Assembly (NCBI GenBank): GCA_023386455.1
Contig: JAEWJO010000738.1
Coordinates: forward strand, 1-17,342
Length of the DNA stretch: 17,342 bases
Reading direction: 5' to 3'
DNA from: Pseudomonadota bacterium
GTDB lineage: Bacteria; Myxococcota_A; Polyangia; Haliangiales; Haliangiaceae
In this document: positions 1 to 7,071 of the stretch, piece after piece
Layout of the letters: each line of letters begins with the position of its first letter
Position numbering within the stretch: position 1 is the stretch's first letter
Translations under genes and position numbers: made by a program
The notes under the pieces: model-generated
Told to the model about the DNA's origin: nothing
Databases searched by the model: none
Seen by the model: the letters and a program-made list of their open reading frames with translations, nothing else

Positions 1-305
1 CGCGCACGTCGGGCCTGTACCTCTATCATCTGCAGCCCGAGCCGGCGAAGCGCGGCGTGGGCAAGGCGCCGGGCGCGACCGGTCGCGGCTCCGGCGGGCT
101 GCAATACGACATCGTGCCCGGCGATCCGGACAAGTCGATCGTCATGTACCGGATCATGGCGACCGAGCCGGAGATCCGGATGCCCGAGCTCGGCCGCAAC
201 CTCGTTCACGACGAAGGCGTCACGCTCGTGCGCGAGTGGATTACGGCGATGACCGGCGGTTGCACGACCGCCACTGGCCAGGACGCTGGCCACCCGCAGC
301 TCTAG
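1..305 (+). CDS. C-terminal end of a SO2930-family (TIGR03806-like) diheme c-type cytochrome, 5' truncated by the window
   Basis: The reading frame is open from position 3 and ends at TAG 303-305, giving about 100 C-terminal residues. The start lies upstream of the window, and the internal GTG at 57 is not a start. The segment contains GRGSGGLQYDIVPGDPDKS, then YRIMATEPEIRMPELGR and LVHDEGVTLVREWI. This block order (GSGG, DI.PG.P..S, R...T.P...MPELGR, H.EG) matches the C-terminus of the SO2930/TIGR03806 family as I know it, whose members are predicted exported diheme cytochromes often encoded beside parallel beta-helix proteins. No CXXCH is visible, as expected if the haem sites lie upstream. 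The visible segment has one cysteine, in the tail (GGCTT). Where I recall a G-V-C-K-P-P stretch in relatives this protein has GVGKAP. The function in electron transfer is inferred from the family only. Confidence 0.75.
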   Translation, partial: RTSGLYLYHLQPEPAKRGVGKAPGATGRGSGGLQYDIVPGDPDKSIVMYRIMATEPEIRMPELGRNLVHDEGVTLVREWITAMTGGCTTATGQDAGHPQL

Positions 306-336
306 ATCGCCGAGATCACGAACGCCGATGTGGCGC

Positions 337-354
337 GGCCGGTGCAGAACGGCC
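337..354 (+). terminator. weak hairpin after the cytochrome gene
   Basis: GGCCG (337-341) and CGGCC (350-354) can pair across an 8-nt loop, 31 nt after the stop at 305 and just before the ATG at 359. There is no T tract. A 5-bp stem is common by chance at this GC content, so this is only a possible terminator or a structure masking the next start. Confidence 0.15.
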
Positions 355-358
355 CCGC

Positions 359-1201
359 ATGGTCCTCCGCACCGCACTTTCGTTTCTTTCTGCAACGCTC
401 GTCGCAACCGGACTTGCCGCGTGCGCGACTGACACGGCGGCGGACAGCGCCGCTACCGGCGGCCGGGATGGCAAGGCGGACGGCAGTGGTCGGACAACCA
501 CGCTGGTGTTCGCCGACGACTGGTCGGAGTCCCAGAGCGGTGACATCGTCGCGGGACAGACGATCCGCGTCGACTACGACCTCGATCGCCTGACGAACTG
601 CCGCGGCTCGACGAACGGCAGCGAGGTGTGGGGCGTCTCCGGCTACGCGAGCTTCGACGGCGGCGAGCCGGTCGTGTTCGGCGTGTCGCGCCTCGCGTCC
701 GGCGTCGTCAGGCCCGTCGTCGCCGAGCTCGACGTCCCCGCGACCGCGCACTCGGTCGAGATGTGGTTCGCGATCAACAACCGCTGGGGCTGCATCGCCT
801 ACGACTCGAACACGAACGCGAACTATCGCTTCGACATCGAGCCCGCCGCGACCGGCGCCGTGCTCGCGTTCGAGAGCGACTGGAGCGAGACGCAGTCGGC
901 GGCGCTCCACCCCGGCGATCAGGTCGTCGTCCACTACGACCCCGCGCGGCTCGCTCGGTGCGCGGCGTCGACCCACGGCGGCGCCGCGTGGAACATCATC
1001 ATGGGCTACCAGGCAGACGGTGGTGCCGTGAAGTCGCTCGTCGTCGGCAAGATGAACGGCAGCGAGCTCGTCCCCGCCGATTCATCGTTCACGATCCCGC
1101 AGGGCCACGACCTCGCCGTCTGGTTCTCGGCGACTAGCGTCTACGGCTGCCACGAGTACGACTCGAACCTGAGCGCGAACTATCACTTCGCGATCGAGTG
1201 A
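359..1201 (+). CDS. Lipoprotein with two tandem DUF6209-like domains
   Basis: The product has 280 residues. I chose the ATG at 359 because it opens a proper lipoprotein signal: Arg4, a hydrophobic stretch, then the lipobox LAAC with lipidated Cys22; upstream codons in frame are Arg/Pro-rich non-signal sequence. No good Shine-Dalgarno is visible. After a Ser/Thr/Asp/Gly linker come two copies of one domain. Copy 1 spans about 48-166 with DDWSESQSG around Trp55. Copy 2 spans about 168-280 with SDWSETQSA around Trp175. Each copy has a YD..RL..C segment and ends with a GC..YDSN..ANY.F.IE block. The pattern (DW.E.QSG, G....V.YD..RL..CR, W.....Y....GG) resembles DUF6209, a beta-rich domain of unknown role seen in myxobacteria; that assignment is from memory. 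The conserved Cys pairs may form disulphides. Ala follows the lipidated Cys, which suggests outer-membrane sorting. The gene converges on the 1211-1816 lipoprotein gene with a 9-nt gap. Confidence 0.8.
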   Translation: MVLRTALSFLSATLVATGLAACATDTAADSAATGGRDGKADGSGRTTTLVFADDWSESQSGDIVAGQTIRVDYDLDRLTNCRGSTNGSEVWGVSGYASFDGGEPVVFGVSRLASGVVRPVVAELDVPATAHSVEMWFAINNRWGCIAYDSNTNANYRFDIEPAATGAVLAFESDWSETQSAALHPGDQVVVHYDPARLARCAASTHGGAAWNIIMGYQADGGAVKSLVVGKMNGSELVPADSSFTIPQGHDLAVWFSATSVYGCHEYDSNLSANYHFAIE

Positions 1202-1214
1202 TCGAGCAGATCAC
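1198..1214. terminator. short palindrome joining two convergent stop codons
   Basis: GTGATC (1198-1203) and GATCAC (1209-1214) form a 6-bp inverted repeat around GAGCA. The TGA stop of the plus-strand gene (1199-1201) and the TGA stop of the minus-strand gene (1211-1213) sit inside its two arms. It could act as a small bidirectional terminator, but the stem is short and has no T tract. Confidence 0.25.
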
Positions 1215-1816
1215 GGACCCGGCGTGAACGGCGCCGGCGGTGCGCCGGTCGACGGTGCGTTCGGCGCGGGCTGCGGTGTCACGGGCGCGGGCGGCGGCGT
1301 CGTCGTGCCCGGTGCAGGTGTCGTCGGTGTTGGCGCGGGCGTCTGCGGCGTCACCGGGGTTCCCGGCTGGGTCGGCACCGGTGGCGTGCGGTTGCCCTCC
1401 GTCGTGTTCGAGCCTGCGGTCGGCGCGGGCTCGCTACCGACCGGCGGCATGGTCGGTGCCGTGGGCGACGGCTGCGGAGTCACGTCGGAGCCGATCGGCG
1501 GCGCGAAGTCCGAGCCGGTCGTCTGTCCGGGCGTGATATCCGAGCCCATGTTCGGCGTCTGATCCGACTGCGCCATCGCCTCCTTGTCGCTGGCGAGGCC
1601 GTCGTGACGCCGCTGCTGCGGCCGGCGCGACGAGCGCTCGGGCTGTGGGAATTGCGCATCGCCGCGAAGCGCGTCGTCGGGCACATCGGCGAGCTGTCGC
1701 TCTGCCGTGCCTTGCGTAGCCGTCTCGTCGGCGGGACGCGGCTCCGGGCCCTTGCGGCACGCGGTGACGGCCGCGGCGAGCGAAACTGCGAAGAGAGCTG
1801 AACGTAACGCTGGCAT
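1211..1816 (-). CDS. Pro/Thr-rich low-complexity lipoprotein, paralogue of the next upstream gene
   Basis: The product has 201 residues. The ATG at 1816 is supported by GGAGG (complement of 1822-1826) five nt upstream and by an immediate signal peptide MPALRSALFAVSLAAAVTAC with lipidated Cys20. A longer frame exists upstream but reads antisense through the neighbouring gene. After a charged segment to about residue 80 the chain becomes disordered and repetitive: GSD-I-T-P, GSD-F-A-P, GSD-V-T-P, then GSE and GSN, followed by a Pro/Thr tail ending PPAPFTPGP. No catalytic motif or domain is visible. It is probably an outer-membrane lipoprotein with a flexible stalk or a wall-spanning tail, an inference from composition. 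Its first 24 codons closely resemble those of the gene at 1881-2447, 64 nt upstream, so the two look like a tandem duplication in one transcript. Confidence 0.75.
   Translation of the reverse strand: MPALRSALFAVSLAAAVTACRKGPEPRPADETATQGTAERQLADVPDDALRGDAQFPQPERSSRRPQQRRHDGLASDKEAMAQSDQTPNMGSDITPGQTTGSDFAPPIGSDVTPQPSPTAPTMPPVGSEPAPTAGSNTTEGNRTPPVPTQPGTPVTPQTPAPTPTTPAPGTTTPPPAPVTPQPAPNAPSTGAPPAPFTPGP
1771..1805. repeat. copy A of a 35-bp signal-peptide repeat
   Basis: Positions 1771-1805 match 2402-2436 at 31 of 35 bases by direct comparison. Both encode the N-terminal signal-peptide region of adjacent minus-strand lipoprotein genes. This is a trace of gene duplication. Confidence 0.75.
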
Positions 1817-1880
1817 CGAGTCCTCCGCAGCTTCAGCTTCGCAACGCGCGTGCCTCGGTGACGCGCTGATGCGCGCCGTA

Positions 1881-2447
1881 CTACTGCTGCGGCTGCGGCT
1901 GGGTGCCCGCGCCGCCACCGGTGCCGGCGTTCTCCGTGTTCGTGCCGGAGTTGGTCGTACCGGTCCCGGTCGCGGAATCCGAGGTCTCCGGTGCGGGCTC
2001 GCGATCGCCCGTGTCCGCGTTGCCTCCGGTGCTGCCGGTGGTGCGCTCGGTTCCCATGCCCGAGTTGCTGGTGTTCGGCCGGTTCGAGCTCGGCGGCACA
2101 GGCGACGCCGACGGCTCCTGGCTGCTCGGCATGTTCGGGTTCGTCGTGTTCGTACTGGGCGTGCCGCGCGTGAGCGGCGTGCCCGGGCGCGCCGCTCTGG
2201 TTTGATCGGTGATGCCCGCATCACCAGGCGCCGTGTTCGCATTCGGCTCGACCGACTCCGAATTGATCGTTGCGCCGCCGGTCGTGCCCGATGTGTCGGA
2301 CGTGTCGTTGGGCTCGACCGTCGGGCTCTCGACGGACTTGGCCGACGGTGGCGGTGGCTCGAGGTTGTCGCTGCGGTTGTCGTTCCTGCAGCCCACCGCG
2401 GCCGCGGCGAGCGTGAATGCGAAGAGACCTGAACGTGTGAAAGACAT
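1881..2447 (-). CDS. Asn/Thr/Gly-rich low-complexity lipoprotein, paralogue of the downstream gene
   Basis: The product has 188 residues. The ATG at 2447 is preferred over upstream ATGs because GAGGAGG (complement of 2454-2460) lies six nt upstream and the protein then begins with a signal peptide MSFTRSGLFAFTLAAAAVGC, lipidated at Cys20. Cys20 and the following Arg are at the same positions as in the neighbour at 1211-1816, and the spacing RS-x-LFA-x-x-LAAA is shared. The rest lacks hydrophobic segments and further cysteines: an Asn/Asp/Ser/Thr/Pro stretch (EPPPPSAKS, then DTSDTSGTTGG) and a tail rich in Gly, Thr and Asn ending GTQPQPQQ. No domain is recognised. It is predicted to be a surface lipoprotein with an unstructured exposed region. 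The gene lies 57 nt after the LVIVD-protein stop and may share its transcript. Confidence 0.75.
   Translation of the reverse strand: MSFTRSGLFAFTLAAAAVGCRNDNRSDNLEPPPPSAKSVESPTVEPNDTSDTSGTTGGATINSESVEPNANTAPGDAGITDQTRAARPGTPLTRGTPSTNTTNPNMPSSQEPSASPVPPSSNRPNTSNSGMGTERTTGSTGGNADTGDREPAPETSDSATGTGTTNSGTNTENAGTGGGAGTQPQPQQ
2402..2436. repeat. copy B of a 35-bp signal-peptide repeat
   Basis: This is the partner of 1771-1805, with 31 of 35 identical bases and the same orientation and reading frame. It lies in the signal-peptide coding part of the second lipoprotein gene. Confidence 0.75.
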
Positions 2448-2504
2448 CTGCTTCCTCCTCACGTGTTCCATCGCAATGCGCGTGCCGCGCATCGCGCGCC
2501 GTCC

Positions 2505-3830
2505 TCATTGCAGATTCGAGTTGCCCTCGGCAAAGTGCAGCGACGTCACCTCGTCCTCGAACGCGCCCGTGTAACGAATCGCGTACAAGCCATTTCGAAC
2601 GTCGACGACCCAGATGATGCCGTCCTGGATCACCGGATAGCTCCACATCTCGATCGGGCTCCCGCCGAGGCCCGGATCCTCGACGCTGACCTGCGAGAGC
2701 GGCTCCGGACGCAGCTCGGCGAGCTGGCGCGGGTTCGCCGGATCCGAGATGTCGAGCGCCTGGAGCCCACCCGCGTACCACGTGACGAACGCGAGGTTCT
2801 TCGTCACCGTCGCGTTGTGCGCGGTGAACGCGGTCATCGCACCGTCGAACGCGCAGCCCGGGTCGTTCTCCGGCAGCGCGAACTCACCGGTCGTCGCCGG
2901 CGTCGTCGGATCGGTGATGTCGACGAGCCGCGCGTGACCCCACGGGCAGCCCGCGCCGAACGGCGCCGGATAGACCTCCTCGGTGACGAACAGGAGCGGC
3001 CGGTCCGGCACCTCGACCGCCGAGTGCGGTCCCATCACGCCGAACGTCAGCGCGTTCGCCGGCGGCGTCACCATCGTGACCGCGGGCGTACCTCGATCGG
3101 CGATCGTGGACAGATCGACGACGGCGAGCCCCGCCGTCTGGTGCGAGAGGTAACCGGTGCGGCCGTCGGGCGAGACCGAGACCGAGTGCAGGATGTTGTC
3201 CTGGCCACCCGACGGCAGGCCGCCCATCTTGATCGGATCCCAGCGCAAGAGCTGGGTCGGCATCGCCGGGTTCGTGACGTCGAGGATCCACAGCGCCGAC
3301 GGTCCCGGCGCGGCGACGTACACGAGCACCCGCGACGGATCCGCCGGATCGCGCCACAGGAACAGCTCGTGCGGCGACGGCTTCGCGATCACCGTCCCGG
3401 GGAACTCGACGGTCGACACGAGCCGCGGGTGGACCCGATCGGTGATGTCGTAGAACTTGAGGTTCTCGGGCTCGGCGGCACCCATCGCGCAGCCGTGGAG
3501 CGTCGGCGAGCACTGGAGGTTCAGCACGACGAGCAGGTTCAGATCATCGACCGCGCGCAACTCGCGCGATGACATGCCGGCGACGCCCTCGTCGGGCGGC
3601 CCGATCTCGCCGACGAGCTGCGGGTTGGTCGGATCGGCGATGTCGAAGATGATGACGCCCTTGCCGTCGATGCGCGAGCCGACGTAGGCGGTCGTCCCGG
3701 CGATCGCCAGCGCGGAGTTCATGCCGCGGACGACGACGTCGTGGTGGCCGACGATCTCGAGGTCGCCGGTACGCGGCGCCGGATCGCCGCAACCGACCGC
3801 GAGCACCGCGGCGAAGGCGATCGCCTTCAC
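2505..3830 (-). CDS. LVIVD-repeat (beta-propeller-like) lipoprotein
   Basis: The product has 441 residues. The start is GTG 3830, whose GTGA overlaps the TGA stop of the upstream gene by 4 nt. GAGGT (complement of 3840-3844) lies 9 nt before it. Upstream residues in this frame are Arg-rich shadow sequence. The N-terminus is a short lipoprotein signal ending LAVGC (Cys14). Repeats of the LVIVD type follow: DIADPTNPQLVGEIG about 63-77, YDITDRVHPRLVSTVE about 127-142, LDVTNPAMPTQLL about 183-195, VDITDPTTPATTGEF about 303-317 and LDISDPANPRQLAEL about 359-373. Between them are strands of the form N...V...YVA..GLAVVD, typical of propeller-like periplasmic or surface proteins of myxobacteria. Several cysteines (107, 114, 295, 326) may form disulphides. 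The binding partner is unknown. Tight coupling to the upstream cytoplasmic protein suggests a shared job, which is inference. Confidence 0.85.
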   Translation of the reverse strand: MKAIAFAAVLAVGCGDPAPRTGDLEIVGHHDVVVRGMNSALAIAGTTAYVGSRIDGKGVIIFDIADPTNPQLVGEIGPPDEGVAGMSSRELRAVDDLNLLVVLNLQCSPTLHGCAMGAAEPENLKFYDITDRVHPRLVSTVEFPGTVIAKPSPHELFLWRDPADPSRVLVYVAAPGPSALWILDVTNPAMPTQLLRWDPIKMGGLPSGGQDNILHSVSVSPDGRTGYLSHQTAGLAVVDLSTIADRGTPAVTMVTPPANALTFGVMGPHSAVEVPDRPLLFVTEEVYPAPFGAGCPWGHARLVDITDPTTPATTGEFALPENDPGCAFDGAMTAFTAHNATVTKNLAFVTWYAGGLQALDISDPANPRQLAELRPEPLSQVSVEDPGLGGSPIEMWSYPVIQDGIIWVVDVRNGLYAIRYTGAFEDEVTSLHFAEGNSNLQ

Positions 3831-4903
3831 GTGAACGGCACCTCGACCGGCATCGTCGGTGGCTCCTGCGTGCGCCGCATCGCGATCTGGAGGTCGCCGC
3901 CGGTCGCGAACAGCGCACCGACGCCGCGAACGCGCTCGACGTCCTTCGCGAGCTTGTTCGCGATGTCCGGCGAGTCGAGCGCGTCGTCGCCGTGCTGCAG
4001 GAGCAGGATCGCGATCCGCGCGATCACCGCCTCGACGATCTGCATGTCGATCTCGATCAGCTGTAGATCGAGCAGGCTCTTCACGAGCCGCTTCGACCAC
4101 TCACCGTGGGGCGCCTTGCGCGGGATGCTCGACAGCGCCGGGTCCGCCGGCGGGAGGCGCCGCGACGCGAGCTCGGCGCCGCGATCGAAGTCGCCGAGCA
4201 TCAGGAACTGCGTCGGCATCGAGCCGTCGAGGATCACCTGCTCGCCGAGCTCGCCATGCTCTGCGAAGTGCAGGAGGCCGGCGCGCGCGAGCGCCCAGGG
4301 GATCGTGTCGGCCCACGGGATCGGGACCGTGCCGACGTCGTGGTCGACGATCTCGAACGAGTCGTCGCGCGTCGGGTCGCCGACCGAGCGCCCGTAGCCA
4401 TGCTCCGACGCGACGACGTAGAGCGCCGCGTCGAGACCGTTCAGCGCGGCGACCACCTGGTCGTCGCCGGTCGACCACAGCCGCACGAGGCAGGGCTCGA
4501 TCACGCTGACCGCCTGCATCGCGTCGAGCGCGATCCCGAGGTCGGTCAGGCCACGGACGCGCAGCGCGTCCTCGTCGTACTCGCCCCACACGAGCAGCGC
4601 GTCGCCGCGGTTGGTGCGGGTGCCCTCGGCGATCCGCCGCGCCTCGACCTCCTCGAGCAGGCCGCCGGCGATGTCGCGGATCTGCTGCTCGCGCAGCTCG
4701 ATCTCCCAGCGGCCGTGGCCGTCCTTCGCGAGGTACGTGAACCGGTAGACGCTCGCGTTGCCCTCGACACGGCCACCGCGGCCGCATTCGTGCTGGAGCG
4801 CGTCGTCACCGACCGCGGTGCCGATGTCACCGAAATCCATGTGCGCCGCGACCTCGCGCATGAACGCGCGGAAGTCGTCGGGGATCTTGAACGACTGGCT
4901 CAC
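3827..4903 (-). CDS. Conserved-looking cytoplasmic protein of unknown function
   Basis: I do not recognise this 358-residue protein. It has no signal peptide and no membrane segment, so it should be cytoplasmic. The start is taken as GTG 4903; the Shine-Dalgarno is weak (only a G run before it) and the next ATG would remove about 14 residues. The first 90 residues (FKIPDDFRAFMREVAAHMDFGDIG onward) include a Cys and Gly-rich turn and an acidic helix ending REQQIRDIAGGLLEEVEARR. The centre is hydrophobic and well ordered, with LVWGEYDEDALRVRGLTDLG, VDHDVGTVPIPWADTIPWAL and LLHFAEHGELGEQV. A helical C-terminal part (EWSKRLVKSLLDLQLIEID) leads to an MRRTQEPPTMPVE tail. Its stop overlaps the start of the LVIVD lipoprotein gene, so translation is probably coupled. 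It could be a regulator or a partner-binding protein; I assign no function. Confidence 0.75.
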   Translation of the reverse strand: MSQSFKIPDDFRAFMREVAAHMDFGDIGTAVGDDALQHECGRGGRVEGNASVYRFTYLAKDGHGRWEIELREQQIRDIAGGLLEEVEARRIAEGTRTNRGDALLVWGEYDEDALRVRGLTDLGIALDAMQAVSVIEPCLVRLWSTGDDQVVAALNGLDAALYVVASEHGYGRSVGDPTRDDSFEIVDHDVGTVPIPWADTIPWALARAGLLHFAEHGELGEQVILDGSMPTQFLMLGDFDRGAELASRRLPPADPALSSIPRKAPHGEWSKRLVKSLLDLQLIEIDMQIVEAVIARIAILLLQHGDDALDSPDIANKLAKDVERVRGVGALFATGGDLQIAMRRTQEPPTMPVEVPFT

Positions 4904-4928
4904 CCCGCGATCGATGCCACCACACGAT

Positions 4929-4952
4929 CCGGACCCGGCGCAACGGGTCCGG
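4929..4952 (-). terminator. 8-bp GC hairpin downstream of the HEXXH lipoprotein gene
   Basis: CCGGACCC (4929-4936) and GGGTCCGG (4945-4952) are perfectly complementary across the 8-nt loop GGCGCAAC. The hairpin begins 31 nt past the stop at 4984-4986 in the direction of transcription and lies before the GTG at 4903. It has no T tract, so it is a non-canonical terminator or an mRNA 3'-end stabiliser. It could also act in the leader of the next gene. Confidence 0.45.
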
Positions 4953-4983
4953 CCAGCGGCGTACGATCGTAAGGCGCGATGCG

Positions 4984-7002
4984 TTACATCGAGACCGAGT
5001 AGACAAAGCTCGGCTTCGCGTGTCGCAGGAACCGCTCGGCGATCACCTTGTGCGGCACGACCTGGTCCGAATCGACGTAGCGCGCGATCAGCTTCTCGGC
5101 GCCCGCCTTGTCGCCGCGCGCCTTCATGCCGGCGACCTCCTTCATCAGCTGGTCGGCGACCGGCACGAGCTTGTCGGCGTGGAGCGTGAACGCGCCCTTG
5201 TCGGTGCCGTTCGCCGCCATCACGTTGGGGTCCCACGTCATCGCGCCGTTGTCGATCAGGTAGCCGAGCTGGATCGCGGCGAGGTTGCCGTACGCCTTGC
5301 GGCTGCCGTCGCCGGTGTACATGCCCTGCGACGTGTGGCCGAACGCCCAGACGATCGAGTCGACGAAGCTCTGCTGCGCCTGCTCCGCCGTGATGATGTT
5401 CTTGCTGCGCAGGAACTCGAGCAGGAACAGCGCGCCGGTCTGCGCCTTCAGCTCCTCCATCATCGACGCGATCGGGCCGCCGAACGCGTCGTCACCCTTC
5501 TTGCCGTTGACCTTGTACTCGTGCGCGGGGCCGAGGTTGTGCGTCGCCTCGTGGAGGATCGTCGACAGCAGGCCGGGCTCCGTCGAGTCGGGGTAGAGCC
5601 TCGAGCTCGCCTCGTCGAACACGCTCTCCATCTGCGCCTTGCGCGCCGCGCGGCTGTCCGGGTCCGTGTTGATGTTGACCATCGCGACGGTGCGGCCGCG
5701 ACCTTCATTCGCGACCGGTCCCCAGTTCGGCAGGCTCTGGCCGATCGTCGCGCCGAGCGGATCGCGGTCGTCGCCCGCGTTGATCACGATGTCGATGAAG
5801 TCGGGCAGATGGAACGTGACCTTGCGCGCCTTGTACGGGGCGCCCGCGCGCTTCGCGATCAGGTCCTCCATCTCCTGCTGCACCGGCACGAGCTTGTCCT
5901 GCCACGCCTTGCTGCCCTGATTGATGCGCGCGAACGACAGGTGATAGCCGGCCTTGTGCGCGCACGGCTCCCAGTACGTCTCGTCAGGCGCGACGCGCAC
6001 GTACCACTTGCTGTTGTCGACGTTCATCTTCGCCCACGCCTCGTCGGCGGGGACCCAGTTGTCCGTGAGGAACGCGGTCGCCGCGGCCTCGAGGTACGCG
6101 ACGAGCGGCTTCTCCGCCGGATCCTTGATCGCCTTCGCGGCGTCGTTCAGCTTCTGCGCGATCTTGGTGACGTGCTCCTTGTACGCGTCGTGGTACGGGA
6201 CCGCCTCGAGCTTGTCGCCCGCGCCCCTCACGACGTTGAAGTGATCCATCAGCTTGTCGGCGTCCTTGCGCGCCTCGAGGTCCTTGCAGAACCCGTCCTT
6301 GGCCTGGATCTCGGCGGGGTAGATGTCGAAGATCACCTTCGGCGAGCCCGGGATCGCCGAGCACGCCGGATCCTTCTCGGTCGCCGGACCGACGCACTTC
6401 GGGCCGCGGTTGCGGCGGAACAGGCTCTTGCTCTCCGGATCGGCCGGCAGCTTCGCGGCAAGCGCGGTCGCACCATTGGCCTGCTCGTACAGATCGTCGA
6501 TCAGGTCGCCGACGTCGAGCATGTCCTGGACGAACGTCTTGTCGTCGGCCGACAGGTTCGCGAAGTCCGACCGCACGAGGCTCGGCCGGCCCGCGTCGAG
6601 GTCCTTGCGCACGAGAGCCCGGCGCTTGCCGTCGTCGCCGGACTCGTCGAGCGTCGCCTTCGACTCGGCGACGATCTGGTCGTACGCGGTCTCGAGCTCC
6701 TTCGTGAACGCGCCGCCCTCGACCCACTTCGGCGACGTGTCGTAGAACCGCAGCGTCGCGACCTCGTCGGGGTCGAGCGCCTTGTTGACGTTCGCGTCCG
6801 CGATCCAGTAGACGGGAATGTTCAGGTACACCGCGATGCGGTTGAAGTCCGCGCGCGCGATCGCGTCGTGCTTCTTCGGCCCTGCGGCCGCGGATCCAGA
6901 TCCGACCGGCTCGCGCATCGGAGGCTCCTTCTTCTTCTTGCACCCGCCGATGGGGAGCGTTGCGAGCGTGGCGAGGAGTACGACGGCGAGCTTGCTGCGC
7001 AT
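4984..7002 (-). CDS. Large lipoprotein with a HEXXH zinc-metallopeptidase motif (possibly M49/gluzincin-like)
   Basis: The product has 672 residues, starting at ATG 7002. The signal peptide ends LPIGGC with lipidated Cys21, followed by KKKK and a Gly/Ser/Ala linker. The N-terminal half is helical and charged, with several cysteines. The catalytic signature is ILHEATHNLGPAHEY with His484, Glu485 and His488. A conserved-looking GGPIASMMEELKAQTGALF follows, whose Glu516 or Glu517, 28 residues after the second His, is the likely third zinc ligand, as in gluzincins. A helix-rich acidic C-terminus includes a second aromatic block (SIVWAFGHTSQGMY). The architecture of a long helical N-lobe, HEXXH and then an EE.KA.. 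helix recalls dipeptidyl-peptidase III-like (M49) proteins. M49 proper has HEXXXH, however, so the family is uncertain. It probably acts in the periplasm or at the cell surface. No Shine-Dalgarno is obvious. A hairpin follows the stop at 4929-4952. Confidence 0.8.
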   Translation of the reverse strand: MRSKLAVVLLATLATLPIGGCKKKKEPPMREPVGSGSAAAGPKKHDAIARADFNRIAVYLNIPVYWIADANVNKALDPDEVATLRFYDTSPKWVEGGAFTKELETAYDQIVAESKATLDESGDDGKRRALVRKDLDAGRPSLVRSDFANLSADDKTFVQDMLDVGDLIDDLYEQANGATALAAKLPADPESKSLFRRNRGPKCVGPATEKDPACSAIPGSPKVIFDIYPAEIQAKDGFCKDLEARKDADKLMDHFNVVRGAGDKLEAVPYHDAYKEHVTKIAQKLNDAAKAIKDPAEKPLVAYLEAAATAFLTDNWVPADEAWAKMNVDNSKWYVRVAPDETYWEPCAHKAGYHLSFARINQGSKAWQDKLVPVQQEMEDLIAKRAGAPYKARKVTFHLPDFIDIVINAGDDRDPLGATIGQSLPNWGPVANEGRGRTVAMVNINTDPDSRAARKAQMESVFDEASSRLYPDSTEPGLLSTILHEATHNLGPAHEYKVNGKKGDDAFGGPIASMMEELKAQTGALFLLEFLRSKNIITAEQAQQSFVDSIVWAFGHTSQGMYTGDGSRKAYGNLAAIQLGYLIDNGAMTWDPNVMAANGTDKGAFTLHADKLVPVADQLMKEVAGMKARGDKAGAEKLIARYVDSDQVVPHKVIAERFLRHAKPSFVYSVSM

Positions 7003-7071
7003 GCGCGGACGTTAGGCCGCGCCGGATGGCTCTGCAAGGTGCGTCAGGCTGCGACCCGGTGCGGCGGGCCG

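Noticed and set aside
1224..2205. Plus-strand frames rich in Gly/Val/Ala opposite the two lipoprotein genes
   Set aside because: They mirror the Pro/Thr/Asn-rich lipoprotein tails and have no signal peptide or ribosome-binding site. The minus strand has GGAGG sites and lipoboxes.
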